Positions 1 to 9,776 of a stretch of 12,848 nt of DNA are shown here, in pieces. Position 1 is the first letter of the stretch. Each line of letters opens with the position of its first letter. A model generated the notes under the pieces. The model was not told the DNA's origin. It was given only the letters and a program-made list of their open reading frames with translations, and made no database searches. Both the position numbers and the translations under genes were made by a program. This DNA is from Acidobacteriaceae bacterium (GTDB lineage Bacteria; Acidobacteriota; Terriglobia; Terriglobales; Acidobacteriaceae): positions 1 to 12,848 of the forward strand of contig JASHUH010000178.1 in assembly GCA_030040115.1 (NCBI GenBank), written 5' to 3'.

Positions 1-807
<807 letters not shown>

Positions 808-876
808 TCTCCATTCCCCGTTCACGTCTCTGCGAGCTTTCAGCGCCGCGCGAACCTTTTCCTGAAGCACGCTCCG

Positions 877-904
877 ATTGTAGGCAACGGCATTCCATTT
901 TCAA
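877..904 (-). promoter_or_regulatory. Sigma-70-like promoter for the SGNH hydrolase gene
   Basis: On the minus strand a TTGAAA -35 box (899-904) and a TACAAT -10 box (877-882) are separated by 16 bases. Each matches the consensus at five of six positions. Transcription would begin near 870, leaving a leader of about 60 bases before the ATG at 807. The position also argues against any longer minus-strand coding region upstream of 807. It lies inside the divergent spacer shared with the ATPase gene starting at 976. Confidence 0.6.
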
Positions 905-975
905 TGCTGTTTTCCACATTCCGGTACGCTTCCTCACCGGGCGACCGCTGCAACCGCTGCGCTAGGCTGTTGGAG

Positions 976-1734
976 ATGAGTGTCTGTTCGATTTGCGATG
1001 GGGTGGGGTTGGTGCGGGTGGTTGACGAGACCGGCAAGTGGGTGTCGCGCGCTTGCGAGTGTCAGGAGGTGGAGCGCGAGCAGCGCCGGCTGGCTGCGGC
1101 CCGCATCCCGCAGCGCTACCGCGATTGCACGCTCGACGCTTTCGATCCCTCGTACCCGCGCGCCGATGATTCCCTGGGGCGCGCCTTACTGACCGCGCGG
1201 CGGTTCGTGGAGGCGTATCCGGTGGACACCGCAGGCCGCGGGCTGCTTTTTGTGGGGACGACCGGCTTGGGCAAAACGCACCTGGCCGTGGGAGTGCTGC
1301 AGCGGCTGGTGCGCGAGCGCGGCGTGCGGGGCCTGTTTTGCGATTATCGGGAGCTGCTCAAAAGCATTCAGAACAGCTATAATCCGCAGGTCCAAACCTC
1401 CGAACTCGAGGTGCTCAAGCCGGTCTTCGACGCCGAGGTGCTGGTGCTGGACGATCTGGGCGCGCAGAAGCCCAACGAGTGGGTATGGGACACGGTGGCC
1501 CTGATTTTGAACACACGCTACAACGATCGCCAGACGACGATGATCACCACCAATTATCCCGATCTGCCCGCAGCCGGAGGCAATCTGACCGACATTGAGC
1601 GCGCCGCGCGGGAGGCGACGCTGGGGGACCGGATTGGTGACCGGATGCGATCGCGGCTGGCGGAAATGTGCATCCGAGTAGAGATGCGCGGCGACGATTT
1701 TCGCCAGTCGGTGAAGCGGGCGCGGTTCGGTTGA
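976..1734 (+). CDS. DnaC/DnaI-like AAA+ ATPase with N-terminal cysteine motif
   Basis: The 252-residue product has a DnaC/DnaI (IstB-like) ATPase core. Walker A is GTTGLGKT at 94-101, Walker B is VLVLDDLG at 155-162, a sensor-1 region TTNYP starts at 191, and a GDRMRSRL stretch at 221-228 carries the conserved arginines of helicase loaders. The N-terminus has CSIC (Cys4, Cys7) and CEC (Cys27, Cys29), a probable single zinc site as in DnaI-type loaders. Relatives load the replicative helicase DnaB/DnaC onto DNA, or act as ATPase partners of IS21 transposases; no transposase is nearby, so a loader or related chromosomal role is likelier. The frame stays open upstream to 802, but that start would overlap the divergent hydrolase gene and adds unconserved-looking sequence. 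The ATG at 976 has GGAG directly abutting it, which is unusually close; an in-frame TTG at 970 is an alternative. Confidence 0.85.
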   Translation: MSVCSICDGVGLVRVVDETGKWVSRACECQEVEREQRRLAAARIPQRYRDCTLDAFDPSYPRADDSLGRALLTARRFVEAYPVDTAGRGLLFVGTTGLGKTHLAVGVLQRLVRERGVRGLFCDYRELLKSIQNSYNPQVQTSELEVLKPVFDAEVLVLDDLGAQKPNEWVWDTVALILNTRYNDRQTTMITTNYPDLPAAGGNLTDIERAAREATLGDRIGDRMRSRLAEMCIRVEMRGDDFRQSVKRARFG

Positions 1735-1989
1735 GTGGCAGGACGGGGAAGACAAGGAACAGGGACTAGGGACTACAGACACCCGGGGGGCGGCGGAGGA
1801 GCGCATCCAAGACAAAGAGGTCTTTCGCAAGAATCGGAGCTGCTTGAAGATCGTGCAATACCCGCATATGGATTGGCTTTCAGGGATGTGGCGAAGGATT
1901 CCCCACGCGCGATGCGCAGGATTTGGGCGGCAAGCCAGCCGGCGTTGCCGGTGGCGAGCAGAAAACGGACGAAGGGCTTGGCTGCCGCC

Positions 1990-1994
1990 AGGAG
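1990..1994 (+). promoter_or_regulatory. Ribosome binding site that sets the AI-2E gene start
   Basis: AGGAG sits 7 bases before the ATG at 2002. The same frame is open back to a GTG at 1735, immediately after the ATPase stop, but those 89 extra residues are Gly/Arg-rich, low in complexity and not typical of the family, so this site decides the start. Confidence 0.75.
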
Positions 1995-2001
1995 CCGGGG
2001 C

Positions 2002-3048
2002 ATGAACGATTCTTCCGCAACCCCGCGCAATTTCCGCAAAGACATCCTTTTCGCCTTCGCGCTGGCGTTTGCCGGGCTGCTGTTGTGGGTTCTCCGCAGT
2101 GCGCTGGTGCTGTTATATGTTTCGGCGCTGTTCGCCGTGATTCTGATGCCCGTGGTCCACGCGATCTCGGGGCACCGCATCGGCCGCTGGCGGTTTCGGA
2201 AGCGGTCGGCGATCTTCATTATGTTTCTGTGCGCGGCGGGCGCTCTGACGGCGTTTGGATTTCTCGCCATCCCGCCGGTGGTTCACGACCTGCAGCAATT
2301 GAGCACGCAGCCGACGAAGAGCGCGCCGGCGCTGATGAAGAGGATTGAGGACATACGGTTCCTTAGCAGGCTGGATGGAGGCGACCTGAGCAACCGATTG
2401 CAGACTTGGGCCAGCGCGGCAGCGGCGCACCTGCTCGTGTACCTGAAAGATCTGGCGGGCAAGCTGTTCGACTTTGCCGCCGGGCTGGTCCTCACCATCT
2501 ACTTTATCCTGGAGGGAAACAAGGCTTACCATTGGTTTCTCTCGCTCATTCCCCCACGGCGGCGTGACCGCCTGGACGAGACGCTGCGCCGCGCCGGCGA
2601 CCGGATGGGCAAGTGGCTTCTGGGGCAAGCCAGCCTCATGCTCATCCTGGGCGTATGCAGCACGATTGTTTACGTCGCCCTCAGAGTGCGCTATGCCTAT
2701 GCGCTGGGTTTTCTCACCGGACTGCTCAATATTATTCCCGTGCTGGGCGCCGCGATCACGATCATTCTGGTTCTCGCCATCGCCGCCATCGACTCGTGGG
2801 GCCGGGTTCTGGGCGTGGCGATTTTTTATATCGTGTATATCCAGATCGAAAACTCTTTTCTTACGCCGCGCATTATGCAGAGCCGCGTCGATCTGCCCGG
2901 GCTGGCGGTGCTGGTGGCGCTGATGCTGGGTTTCGCGCTGGCCGGCGTCCTGGGCGCACTGGTTTCAGTGCCTACCGCAGTTTTGGTTGCGGTCCTGATT
3001 GACGAGTATCTCGTGTGGAAGGATATGCCGTTCGAGGGGCCACCGTAG
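2002..3048 (+). CDS. AI-2E/PerM-family transporter (UPF0118)
   Basis: The 348-residue polytopic inner-membrane protein has the usual family length. Hydrophobic segments fall near 16-50 (two helices), 70-92, 158-172, 205-228, 233-262, 266-281 and 298-335, with a soluble loop at about 93-155. Family hallmarks are NIIPVLGA at 243-250, QIENSFLTPRIMQSRVDLPG at 281-300, and the late glycine-rich GVLGALVSVP segment at 315-324. Members include E. coli TqsA, linked to autoinducer-2 export, and others linked to Na+/H+ exchange or of unknown substrate. No quorum-sensing gene is nearby, so the substrate is undefined. It follows the ATPase gene with a 267-base gap holding no convincing gene. A weak promoter-like pair (TTGAAG 1844-1849, TATGGA 1867-1872, 17-base spacing) lies in that gap. 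Confidence 0.88.
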   Translation: MNDSSATPRNFRKDILFAFALAFAGLLLWVLRSALVLLYVSALFAVILMPVVHAISGHRIGRWRFRKRSAIFIMFLCAAGALTAFGFLAIPPVVHDLQQLSTQPTKSAPALMKRIEDIRFLSRLDGGDLSNRLQTWASAAAAHLLVYLKDLAGKLFDFAAGLVLTIYFILEGNKAYHWFLSLIPPRRRDRLDETLRRAGDRMGKWLLGQASLMLILGVCSTIVYVALRVRYAYALGFLTGLLNIIPVLGAAITIILVLAIAAIDSWGRVLGVAIFYIVYIQIENSFLTPRIMQSRVDLPGLAVLVALMLGFALAGVLGALVSVPTAVLVAVLIDEYLVWKDMPFEGPP

Positions 3049-3096
3049 GGTGAAGCTTCTAGGTTTGTGACTGGGTGACATTGCGCCTCCCATCCT

Positions 3097-3212
3097 CGCG
3101 GCAAAAGCGAAAACGCCGTGCCCCGCGGACGCCCAGACAGGGCGCCCACATTGGTAGAAAAACAAGCGGGTCTGGCTGGTAGCTTATAGATTCGAGTTTG
3201 TAGCTCATCCCG
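3097..3212 (+). other. Structured intergenic stretch before the MFS gene
   Basis: The 230-base spacer 3049-3278 contains two neat hairpins and an imperfect duplication. The first pairs 3097-3102 with 3115-3120 (CGCGGC with GCCGTG, one G-U pair) around an A-rich 12-base loop. The second is CGCCC (3130-3134), loop AGACA, GGGCG (3140-3144). Further on, GTAGCTTA and GTAGCTCA bracket an AT-richer stretch around 3179-3210. Neither hairpin is followed by a T-run, so neither is an intrinsic terminator. The strand is arbitrary. The overall look, structured and unlike the flanking coding DNA, suggests a dispersed intergenic repeat or a small RNA, but nothing here proves it. Confidence 0.3.
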
Positions 3213-3278
3213 GCGGTCATTGTCTTTCGATTTCATGCGCAAGACGATGGGCTCGGATATCTTATCGGAGAGGGGAGC

Positions 3279-4634
3279 GTGTTGACTACCCAGGCTGCGG
3301 AACAGCGCACCGTTTTGCCGCATCGCCGCTGGCGCATCGCCTGGCTGCTGGGCATTGGCGTGCTTATCAATTACTTCGACCGCGTGAATCTCTCTGTTTC
3401 GCACGGATCGCTGATCGCCGCCTTCGGAATTTCGAACGTCGTCTTCGGGTATCTTTCCGCCGCCTACAACTGGACGTACGCGGTCTGCCAGATGCCGATG
3501 GGCGTGATTCTGGACAAATGGGGTGTACGCCGGGTGCAGCGCGCGGGCACATTCCTGTGGAGCGTGGCGACCTTTGCCGCCGCGGCCGCACCGACATTGG
3601 GCGGGCTTTTCGGCGCGCGATTTTTGCTGGGAGTGGCGGAAGCGCCGACCTTCCCCGCCAACGCCAAAGCCATCGGGGCCTGGTTTCCCGCCAAAGAACG
3701 CAGCATGGCCACCTCGCTTTTCGACGGAGCGGCCAAATTCGCCTCGGCCATTGGCGTGCCGCTGATTGGCATTGTGCTGATCCGGGCGGGCTGGCGCTGG
3801 AGCTTCGCCTTGACCGGCGCTCTGAGCCTGGCGTATTTCCTCTTTTTCTGGCGGATTTACCGGGAGCCTCATGAAGACGTGGAGCTGAGCGAGGCCGAGC
3901 GGGAACACATTGCAGGAGAACGGGGTTTGGAGGGCGGGGAAGCGGCGGAGATTGGAGCGCGCCCCGACACACCAGAGCCAAGCCACGAGGCAATAGCCAC
4001 GGCAAGGCCATCGTCGGGGCTGTTCACGCTGCTGGGGCGGAAGAAAGTGCTGGGCCTGGCGCTCGGATTCGGCGCCTATAATTACGTCTTTTATCTCTTG
4101 CTGACCTGGCTGCCGAGTTATCTTTCCTTCGCCCTGCACGTCAATTTGCTGGACTCGTTTCTGTACACCAGCGTGCCGTGGTTCATCGGCACTTTTACCG
4201 ATGTAGCTATTGGGGGCTGGCTGGTGGATGTGCTGGTGCAGCGGGGGTGGAACGCGAGCGCGGTGCGCCGGGTAGTGCTGATCGGGGGTACGGCTTTCGG
4301 TCTGGGCATTCTGGGCGCAGCGCATGCGCACGACGCGAACCGGGCGCTTCTGTGGATCAGCATCTCTTTGGGTGGGCTCTCGGCGGCGGCGCCGGTGGGC
4401 TGGTCGTTGCCTTCTCTGATTGCCGCGCCCGACGACGTGGGCAAGGTGGGCGGAATTATGAATTTTTCCTCGCAGATCTCCGGCATTGCCGCGCCGATCA
4501 TCACCGGGTACGTGGTGGCGGCGCGCCACTCGTATGCGTGGGCGTTTGGGGTTTCCGCAATCTATCTTGTGATCGGCATCGCCGGGTACATCTTTCTGCT
4601 GGGCAGGATTGAGCCGCCCGCGGAGGCCGCGTAG
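3279..4634 (+). CDS. MFS transporter, anion:cation symporter (ACS) type
   Basis: The 451-residue protein begins at a GTG with GGAGAGG (3267-3273) 5 bases upstream. TM1 contains NYFDRVNLSVS (31-41), the signature of the hexuronate/galactonate/glucarate branch of the ACS family. The loop between TM2 and TM3 has the MFS motif-A pattern GVILDKWGVRRV (75-86). The first bundle continues with RFLLGVAEAPTFPANAKAIG (114-133) and the WFPAKERSMATSLFDGAAK region, both typical of ACS members. Twelve transmembrane helices are expected, split by a central cytoplasmic loop at about 194-250 that is acidic and Ala/Pro-rich. Family members import organic anions such as sugar acids with protons. No dehydratase, aldolase or regulator for sugar-acid use lies nearby, so the substrate is unknown. 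Confidence 0.88.
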   Translation: MLTTQAAEQRTVLPHRRWRIAWLLGIGVLINYFDRVNLSVSHGSLIAAFGISNVVFGYLSAAYNWTYAVCQMPMGVILDKWGVRRVQRAGTFLWSVATFAAAAAPTLGGLFGARFLLGVAEAPTFPANAKAIGAWFPAKERSMATSLFDGAAKFASAIGVPLIGIVLIRAGWRWSFALTGALSLAYFLFFWRIYREPHEDVELSEAEREHIAGERGLEGGEAAEIGARPDTPEPSHEAIATARPSSGLFTLLGRKKVLGLALGFGAYNYVFYLLLTWLPSYLSFALHVNLLDSFLYTSVPWFIGTFTDVAIGGWLVDVLVQRGWNASAVRRVVLIGGTAFGLGILGAAHAHDANRALLWISISLGGLSAAAPVGWSLPSLIAAPDDVGKVGGIMNFSSQISGIAAPIITGYVVAARHSYAWAFGVSAIYLVIGIAGYIFLLGRIEPPAEAA

Positions 4635-4759
4635 AGAGGCGGCGCGAATGGCCGCAAGCGACGAAATTTAACCGCGAAAAACGAGAGTGAAATGCAGGCG
4701 CCCCGTGGCCTGGCGCGGTGAATTCTGGTGGAGCGCGGCCGCTGCTAAACTTGAAGCTG

Positions 4760-7700
4760 ATGATTCTCCCGTTCGTCCGCGAAATCTTCGCGGAGCTGGA
4801 GGGCTCGCCTGGATTTGAGCGCGTACGAAGGCATCTGAGCCTGGGTGCGGGGCGGAGGCGTGTCTCCGGACTGACAGTGACGGCGCGGGCGCTGTATTTG
4901 CCGCTGATGGCGCGGGCGGCGCGGCAACCGGTGATGGTGGTGGTGGCCGACAACAAGGCCGCCGAAGCGCTGGAGCCGATGCTGAAGGCGGGCTGCGAGC
5001 TGACCGGCGCCCTGGATCCGGCGCGGGTGGCGCGGTTGCCGGCACATGATGTGCTCCCTTTTGAAAATCTTTCCCCGCACCCCGACGTGCAGGAGCAGCG
5101 CGCGGCGGCGCTGTGGAAGCTGGCCACGGGCGCGGTGGACATTCTGATTGCGCCGGTGGAGTCGGCGGCGCTGAAGCTCTTCGATCGCGAATATTACGCG
5201 GGCCTGGCGGTGACGCTCAAGCGTGGCGAAGAGGTGGACATCGAAGTGCTGACCGCGCACCTGGCCAGCGTGGGCTATACGCGCATGGATCTGGTGGAGA
5301 TGCCAGGGCAATTTACGCGGCGCGGCGGGATTGTGGACGTGTATTCCGCGGAGGCCGACCGGCCGGTGCGCATCGAGTTCTTTGGGGACGAGATCGAGAC
5401 CATCCGCAAGTTCGATCCCGAGACGCAGCGGTCGCAGTCGGGACTGGACGAAGCGCTGCTGCTGCCGTTGACGGAGACGCCGGTGACGGAGCATCTGTTA
5501 GCCGCGGTGAACGCGCGGCTGAGCCGTCAGCGCCTCGAGTTCGATGACAAAGCCACCGAAGACGAAGCGGCGGCGGAAGAGGTGGCAACGGCAGGCGGGT
5601 TGAGCGTTTTTCCTGGGTGGGAGTTTTTCGCCGGCGTGGCGGGAGCGGAGAAGTCGCTGTTGACGCTGATTCCCCGATGTGCGTTGTTTGTGGAAGAGCC
5701 GGCCATGGTGCGCAACCAGGTTGAACGCTGGTGGAATAAGGTTGAGCAGCGGCATGAGCGCTCCGGGATCGGCTCGCTGGTGCGGCCGGAAGATATTTAC
5801 CTGCGCCCGGAGGTGTTGGCGGCTTCGCTCGAGGCGCAGATGGGCTTGGATCTCGATCAACTGGGCGCGGTGGATGTGCTGGACGAGGACTCGACGCTGG
5901 GTGAGATCGAGATTCCAACGCGGCCCACGCTGCGGTTTCATGGGTCGATTCCGGCGCTGACGGAGCAGTTGCGCGCGCTGATGCAAACGGACACGCGGAT
6001 GGTGCTGGCGGCAACGAACCAGGGCGACGTGGAGCGGCTGGCCACGGTGCTGCGCGAGTACCAGGTTCCGTACCGGCTGGGCAGCCGGATAACGCACGGC
6101 GCCAGCGAGATGGTGCTGGAAGAGGCCAGCTACCTGGCCGGCGATTTGCGCGTGCCGGTGATTGTGCGCACGCCGCTGGCGGCGGGGGTGAGCTTTGCCG
6201 ACGCGCGCGTGGTGGTGTTTGGGGCCAACGATCTCTCCGATGAGGCCGACGTGGCGGCGCGGCCGGCGCCCAAGCGCTCGAAGACGGCGGCGTTTGTTTC
6301 CGATTTCCGCGATCTCAGCATGGGCGATTATGTGGTGCACGTGGAGCACGGGATTGCGCAATATCAGGGATTGAAGGAGATTGAGCAGGACGGCCTGGCG
6401 GTGGAATTCATGATTCTGGAATTCGCCGAACAGGCCAAGCTGTACGTGCCGCTGACGCGGCTGGATCTGATCCAGAAGTATCGCTCGACGGATTCGGGTC
6501 CGGCGCCGGTGCTGAACCGGCTGGGCTCGCAGCAATGGACCAAGACCAAGGCGCGGGTGCGCAAGGCCATGCAGGATATGGCCGCGGAACTGCTGAAGCT
6601 GTACGCCGAGCGGCGCACCGCGCCGGGCACGGCGTTCTCGAAAGATAACGAGTTTCAGCGCGAGTTCGAAGACGCCTTCGACTACAACGAAACTGACGAC
6701 CAGATAACGGCCATCCAAGCGGTGAAGGACGACATGGAGTCGCCGACGCCGATGGACCGCCTGCTGTGCGGCGATGTGGGTTACGGCAAAACCGAAGTAG
6801 CGATGCGCGCGGCCTTCAAGGCGGTGCAGGACGGCAAGCAGGTGGCGGTGCTTACGCCCACGACGGTGCTCGCCTTTCAGCACTTCGAGACGTTCAAGAA
6901 GCGGTTCGCGCAGTTTCCCCTTCACGTGGAAATGATTTCGCGCTTCAGGACAGCGAAGGAGCAAAAAGACATTGTGGAGCGGGTGGAAACGGGGCGGGTG
7001 GACATTTTGATTGGCACGCACCGGCTGCTCTCGAAAGACATCAAGTTTCAGGATCTGGGCCTGCTGGTGGTGGATGAGGAGCAGCGCTTCGGGGTGCGCC
7101 ACAAAGAACGGCTGAAGCAGTTGCGCAAGGAAATCGATGTGCTGGCGATGAGCGCCACGCCGATTCCGCGTACGCTGCACATGTCGCTGGTAGGTTTGCG
7201 CGACATGAGCGTGATCGAAACGCCGCCCAAGGACCGCATGGCGATTCAGACCGTGGTGGCGAAATTCGATGAGAAGCTGGTGCGCTCGGCGATCGAGGTG
7301 GAGCTGGAGCGGGGCGGGCAAGTGTTTTTTGTTCACAACCGCGTGGAGTCGATCTACGCAATTGCGGCGCGGATTCAGGAGCTGGCGCCGGCGGCGCGGG
7401 TAGCCGTGGGACATGGGCAAATGAGCGAAAGCGAGCTGGAGAAGGTAATGCTGGCTTTCATGCGCCACGAATTCGACGTGCTGGTGGCGACGACGATTAT
7501 CGAGAACGGCCTCGACATTCCGCTGGCGAACACGATTCTGATCAATCGCGCGGACCGGCACGGATTGAGCGAGCTTTACCAGTTACGGGGCCGGGTGGGG
7601 CGGTCGAACCGGCGCGCCTATGCGTATTTACTCATTCCGCCGGAGAACGAGCTGACGGAGATTGCGCGGCGGCGGCTGGCGGCCCTGAAAGAGTTCAGCG

Positions 7701-8326
7701 ACTTGGGCGCGGGCTTCAAAATTGCGGCGCTGGACCTGGAGTTGCGGGGCGCGGGCAATATGCTGGGCGGCGAGCAGAGTGGGCATATCGAGGCGGTGGG
7801 GTTCGAGTTGTACACGTCGATGCTGGAGGCCGCGGTGAAAGAGCTGAAGGGGGAGAGCCCCGAAGAGCGGCCGGCGACGCAGTTGAATCTTGGCATTGCG
7901 CTGCGCATCGACGAGAATTATGTGCCGGAAGAAAACCAGCGACTGCGGCTGTATAAGAGGATTGCAGGAGCCAAGAGCGAGGCGGCGGTGAACGAGGTGC
8001 GCGCGGAGACGGAAGACCGCTATGGCGCGCCTCCCGACGCGACGGTGTTTCTGCTGGAAGCGGCGCAAATCCGGGTGGAATGCGAGCGCATGGGCATTGC
8101 GCAGATCGACCGCAAGCGCGGCGAGCTGCAGATTCGTTTTATGGAGAACGCGGCTGTCGATCCGCAACACCTGATGCGGGTGGTGGCGCGCAACGCGAAG
8201 CGCGGCGCCCAATTTACGCCGCAGGGAATGCTCAAATATCCTTTAACGGCTACGCGCCCCGACGAGGTGCTGCTGGAGATACGTGAGCTGCTCGGCGACC
8301 TGGCGCCGGCGCCGGTGGGCGCATAA
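4760..8326 (+). CDS. mfd: Transcription-repair coupling factor Mfd
   Basis: The 1188-residue protein (E. coli Mfd has 1148) is an ATP-driven DNA translocase that pushes stalled RNA polymerase off DNA and recruits UvrA to the lesion. In order it shows an N-terminal UvrB-like region (to about 350) with [15 protein letters not shown] near 184-198; a CarD-like RNA-polymerase interaction domain near 515-585 ([17 protein letters not shown]); and a RecG-like translocase. The translocase has Walker A GDVGYGKT (671-678), DEEQRFG (772-778), SAT (798-800) and motif [11 protein letters not shown] (941-949). The Mfd-specific [20 protein letters not shown] follows (997-1016), then the C-terminal UvrA-masking domain. 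An acidic insert ([13 protein letters not shown], 262-274) sits in the N-terminal part. Start choice: the frame is open to a GTG at 4718, but the ATG at 4760 gives [10 protein letters not shown], which fits relatives better. Neither start has a strong Shine-Dalgarno sequence. Confidence 0.97.
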   Translation: MILPFVREIFAELEGSPGFERVRRHLSLGAGRRRVSGLTVTARALYLPLMARAARQPVMVVVADNKAAEALEPMLKAGCELTGALDPARVARLPAHDVLPFENLSPHPDVQEQRAAALWKLATGAVDILIAPVESAALKLFDREYYAGLAVTLKRGEEVDIEVLTAHLASVGYTRMDLVEMPGQFTRRGGIVDVYSAEADRPVRIEFFGDEIETIRKFDPETQRSQSGLDEALLLPLTETPVTEHLLAAVNARLSRQRLEFDDKATEDEAAAEEVATAGGLSVFPGWEFFAGVAGAEKSLLTLIPRCALFVEEPAMVRNQVERWWNKVEQRHERSGIGSLVRPEDIYLRPEVLAASLEAQMGLDLDQLGAVDVLDEDSTLGEIEIPTRPTLRFHGSIPALTEQLRALMQTDTRMVLAATNQGDVERLATVLREYQVPYRLGSRITHGASEMVLEEASYLAGDLRVPVIVRTPLAAGVSFADARVVVFGANDLSDEADVAARPAPKRSKTAAFVSDFRDLSMGDYVVHVEHGIAQYQGLKEIEQDGLAVEFMILEFAEQAKLYVPLTRLDLIQKYRSTDSGPAPVLNRLGSQQWTKTKARVRKAMQDMAAELLKLYAERRTAPGTAFSKDNEFQREFEDAFDYNETDDQITAIQAVKDDMESPTPMDRLLCGDVGYGKTEVAMRAAFKAVQDGKQVAVLTPTTVLAFQHFETFKKRFAQFPLHVEMISRFRTAKEQKDIVERVETGRVDILIGTHRLLSKDIKFQDLGLLVVDEEQRFGVRHKERLKQLRKEIDVLAMSATPIPRTLHMSLVGLRDMSVIETPPKDRMAIQTVVAKFDEKLVRSAIEVELERGGQVFFVHNRVESIYAIAARIQELAPAARVAVGHGQMSESELEKVMLAFMRHEFDVLVATTIIENGLDIPLANTILINRADRHGLSELYQLRGRVGRSNRRAYAYLLIPPENELTEIARRRLAALKEFSDLGAGFKIAALDLELRGAGNMLGGEQSGHIEAVGFELYTSMLEAAVKELKGESPEERPATQLNLGIALRIDENYVPEENQRLRLYKRIAGAKSEAAVNEVRAETEDRYGAPPDATVFLLEAAQIRVECERMGIAQIDRKRGELQIRFMENAAVDPQHLMRVVARNAKRGAQFTPQGMLKYPLTATRPDEVLLEIRELLGDLAPAPVGA

Positions 8327-8383
8327 AGGGAGCAGTGCAGCCAGGATAGCGGACGAGGTTCCTATCATTACCCGGGGTGGGAG

Positions 8384-8716
8384 ATGCCAGTGGACACAAT
8401 GGGCCTTAACCTGGGAAGACGGTTGAAGGTAATAGGCATCAGTTTGGCGATCATGGGGATCGCTGGTCTTCTATGGGAATTCTGTCTGGAGTCTCGCCAA
8501 ATTGCCACTCTTCCCCGCTCGCCCGAGCCATCGGCGGGGAGGATAATGCCGATCAACATCCACGGAGTGGTTGTTTATGAAACTCCCTCCGAAAAACGCT
8601 ACTCCAATCTAATCTTGGTTTTTTCGTTTTCTGCGCTCGGCGTGAGCCTAGCGCTATCGTTGATATACAGGCAGAAATCGAGACCAGGCCCAGACCTTCG
8701 TCCCCCTCCCAGTTGA
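8384..8716 (+). CDS. Small two-helix membrane protein, unknown function
   Basis: This 110-residue ORF between mfd and galU is unrecognised. It has hydrophobic helices at about 15-33 (VIGISLAIMGIAGLLWEF) and 75-93 (NLILVFSFSALGVSLALSLI). Positive charges before the first (GRRLK) and after the second (YRQKSR) predict both ends in the cytoplasm and a loop of about 40 residues outside, containing HGVVVYETPSEKRYS. The purine-rich GGGGTGGGAG at 8374-8383 abuts the ATG; an in-frame ATG at 8399 is the alternative start. Base composition looks less GC-rich and codon choice more relaxed than in mfd or galU, suggesting a weakly constrained or acquired gene. The two-helix layout supports a real protein, but spurious coding cannot be excluded. 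Confidence 0.55.
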   Translation: MPVDTMGLNLGRRLKVIGISLAIMGIAGLLWEFCLESRQIATLPRSPEPSAGRIMPINIHGVVVYETPSEKRYSNLILVFSFSALGVSLALSLIYRQKSRPGPDLRPPPS

Positions 8717-8877
8717 CGCCTCCAGTAAACGCACGGGGAACGGTAGCTTTCTCAACCAATGGCTGAAGGAACGGATAGGAGGTTCCGTTGTGTTGGAATT
8801 AGGCCCCGTGGACAACGACATGAACCCAATCAGCCCCAGCGTTTAGGGCGCAGCCCAGGGCGCAGTTTCGTAGGCCG

Positions 8878-8882
8878 AGGAG
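8878..8882 (+). promoter_or_regulatory. Ribosome binding site that sets the galU start
   Basis: AGGAG lies 5 bases before the ATG at 8888. The frame is open back to 8759, but the extra 43 residues are Arg/Gly/Pro-rich and absent from the family, whose proteins begin a few residues before the nucleotide-binding loop. Confidence 0.8.
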
Positions 8883-8887
8883 ACGAA

Positions 8888-9763
8888 ATGAATAAACCCG
8901 TAAGGAAGGCCGTATTCCCCGCTGCTGGATTGGGCACGCGGTTTTTGCCGGCCACTAAGGTCATTCCCAAAGAGATGCTGGCGCTGGTGGATAAGCCCAT
9001 CATCCAGTACGGGGTAGAAGAGGCGATTGCGTCGGGCATCGAGGACATTATTTTTGTCACCGGCCGCGGCAAGGGCGCGATGGAAGATCACTTCGATCGA
9101 AGCCCTGAGCTGGACGCAATGCTGGAGCGGCGCGGCAAGCAGGAACTACTGGCGGTTTCGCGCGGTGTGGCCGCGATGGCGCGCATCCTCTCGGTGCGGC
9201 AGCAGGAACCGCTCGGACTGGGCCATGCGGTGCTCTGCGCCAAGGACCTGGTGGGCGATGAGCCGTTCGCCGTCATCTTGCCCGATGATGTGATCGACGC
9301 TCAGCCGCCGTGCCTGAAGCAGATGATCGGCGTCTTCGAGGAGAAGGGCGGATCGGTGCTGGCGACCATGACGATCGAGGGTCCGGGAATCAGCGCCTAT
9401 GGCGTGCTGGCCGGATCGCAGGACCGGGACAATCCGCGCATCTATAACTGCACCGGGATGGTGGAAAAGCCGAAGCTCGAGGAGGCTCCATCGACGCAGG
9501 CGATTATTGGCCGGTACGTGCTGACGCCGCGGGTCTTCGAGTTATTGGAGCAGACCAAACCGGGAGCGGGCGGCGAAATTCAACTGACCGATGGCGTCAA
9601 GGCGCTGCTCAAGGAAGAGAAGGTTTTTGGGTACACGTTCGAGGGCAAGCGCTACGATGCGGGCGATAAGTTCGGCATGTTACAGGCGACGGTGGAGTTT
9701 GCGCTGAAGCGACCGGAGTTTGGGGAGAAGTTTCGGGCGTATTTGAAGGAACTGGCGCCGTAG
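8888..9763 (+). CDS. galU: UTP-glucose-1-phosphate uridylyltransferase
   Basis: The 291-residue product matches bacterial GalU in length and motifs. It makes UDP-glucose and pyrophosphate from UTP and glucose-1-phosphate in the cytoplasm, feeding capsule, lipopolysaccharide, trehalose or galactose metabolism. The N-terminal nucleotide-binding signature PAAGLGTRFLPATK covers 11-24, followed by PKEM at 27-30. LPDD at 131-134 supplies the expected metal-binding aspartate. VEKP at 192-195, the IIGRYVLTP segment at 206-214, EIQLTDG at 230-236 and YDAGDKFG at 256-263 are also typical. The related RfbA/GlmU nucleotidyltransferases lack this combination. It is the last gene of the rightward group and converges on the redox gene at 9862-10419; no polysaccharide cluster is visible next to it. 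Confidence 0.95.
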   Translation: MNKPVRKAVFPAAGLGTRFLPATKVIPKEMLALVDKPIIQYGVEEAIASGIEDIIFVTGRGKGAMEDHFDRSPELDAMLERRGKQELLAVSRGVAAMARILSVRQQEPLGLGHAVLCAKDLVGDEPFAVILPDDVIDAQPPCLKQMIGVFEEKGGSVLATMTIEGPGISAYGVLAGSQDRDNPRIYNCTGMVEKPKLEEAPSTQAIIGRYVLTPRVFELLEQTKPGAGGEIQLTDGVKALLKEEKVFGYTFEGKRYDAGDKFGMLQATVEFALKRPEFGEKFRAYLKELAP

Positions 9764-9776
9764 CCTGTGAATGAAT

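Noticed and set aside
1773..2003. A 76-residue minus-strand frame beginning PRLLAAAKPFVRF
   Set aside because: It ends in low-complexity Ser/Pro/Cys sequence, overlaps the ribosome binding site of the AI-2E gene, and has no recognised family; kept only as a note on the spacer.
2826..4529. A 567-residue open frame on the minus strand across the AI-2E and MFS genes
   Set aside because: It spans two well-supported genes and a structured spacer and has the Arg/His/Gln-rich composition of an antisense shadow.
5498..7561. A 687-residue open frame on the minus strand inside mfd
   Set aside because: It is exactly antisense to the translocase half of Mfd, is rich in His/Arg/Leu as expected from reversed GC-biased codons, and shows no recognisable domain.
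8768..8789. Small inverted repeat (AACGGA/TCCGTT) upstream of galU
   Set aside because: It has a short stem, no T-run and no clear regulator site; it could easily arise by chance.
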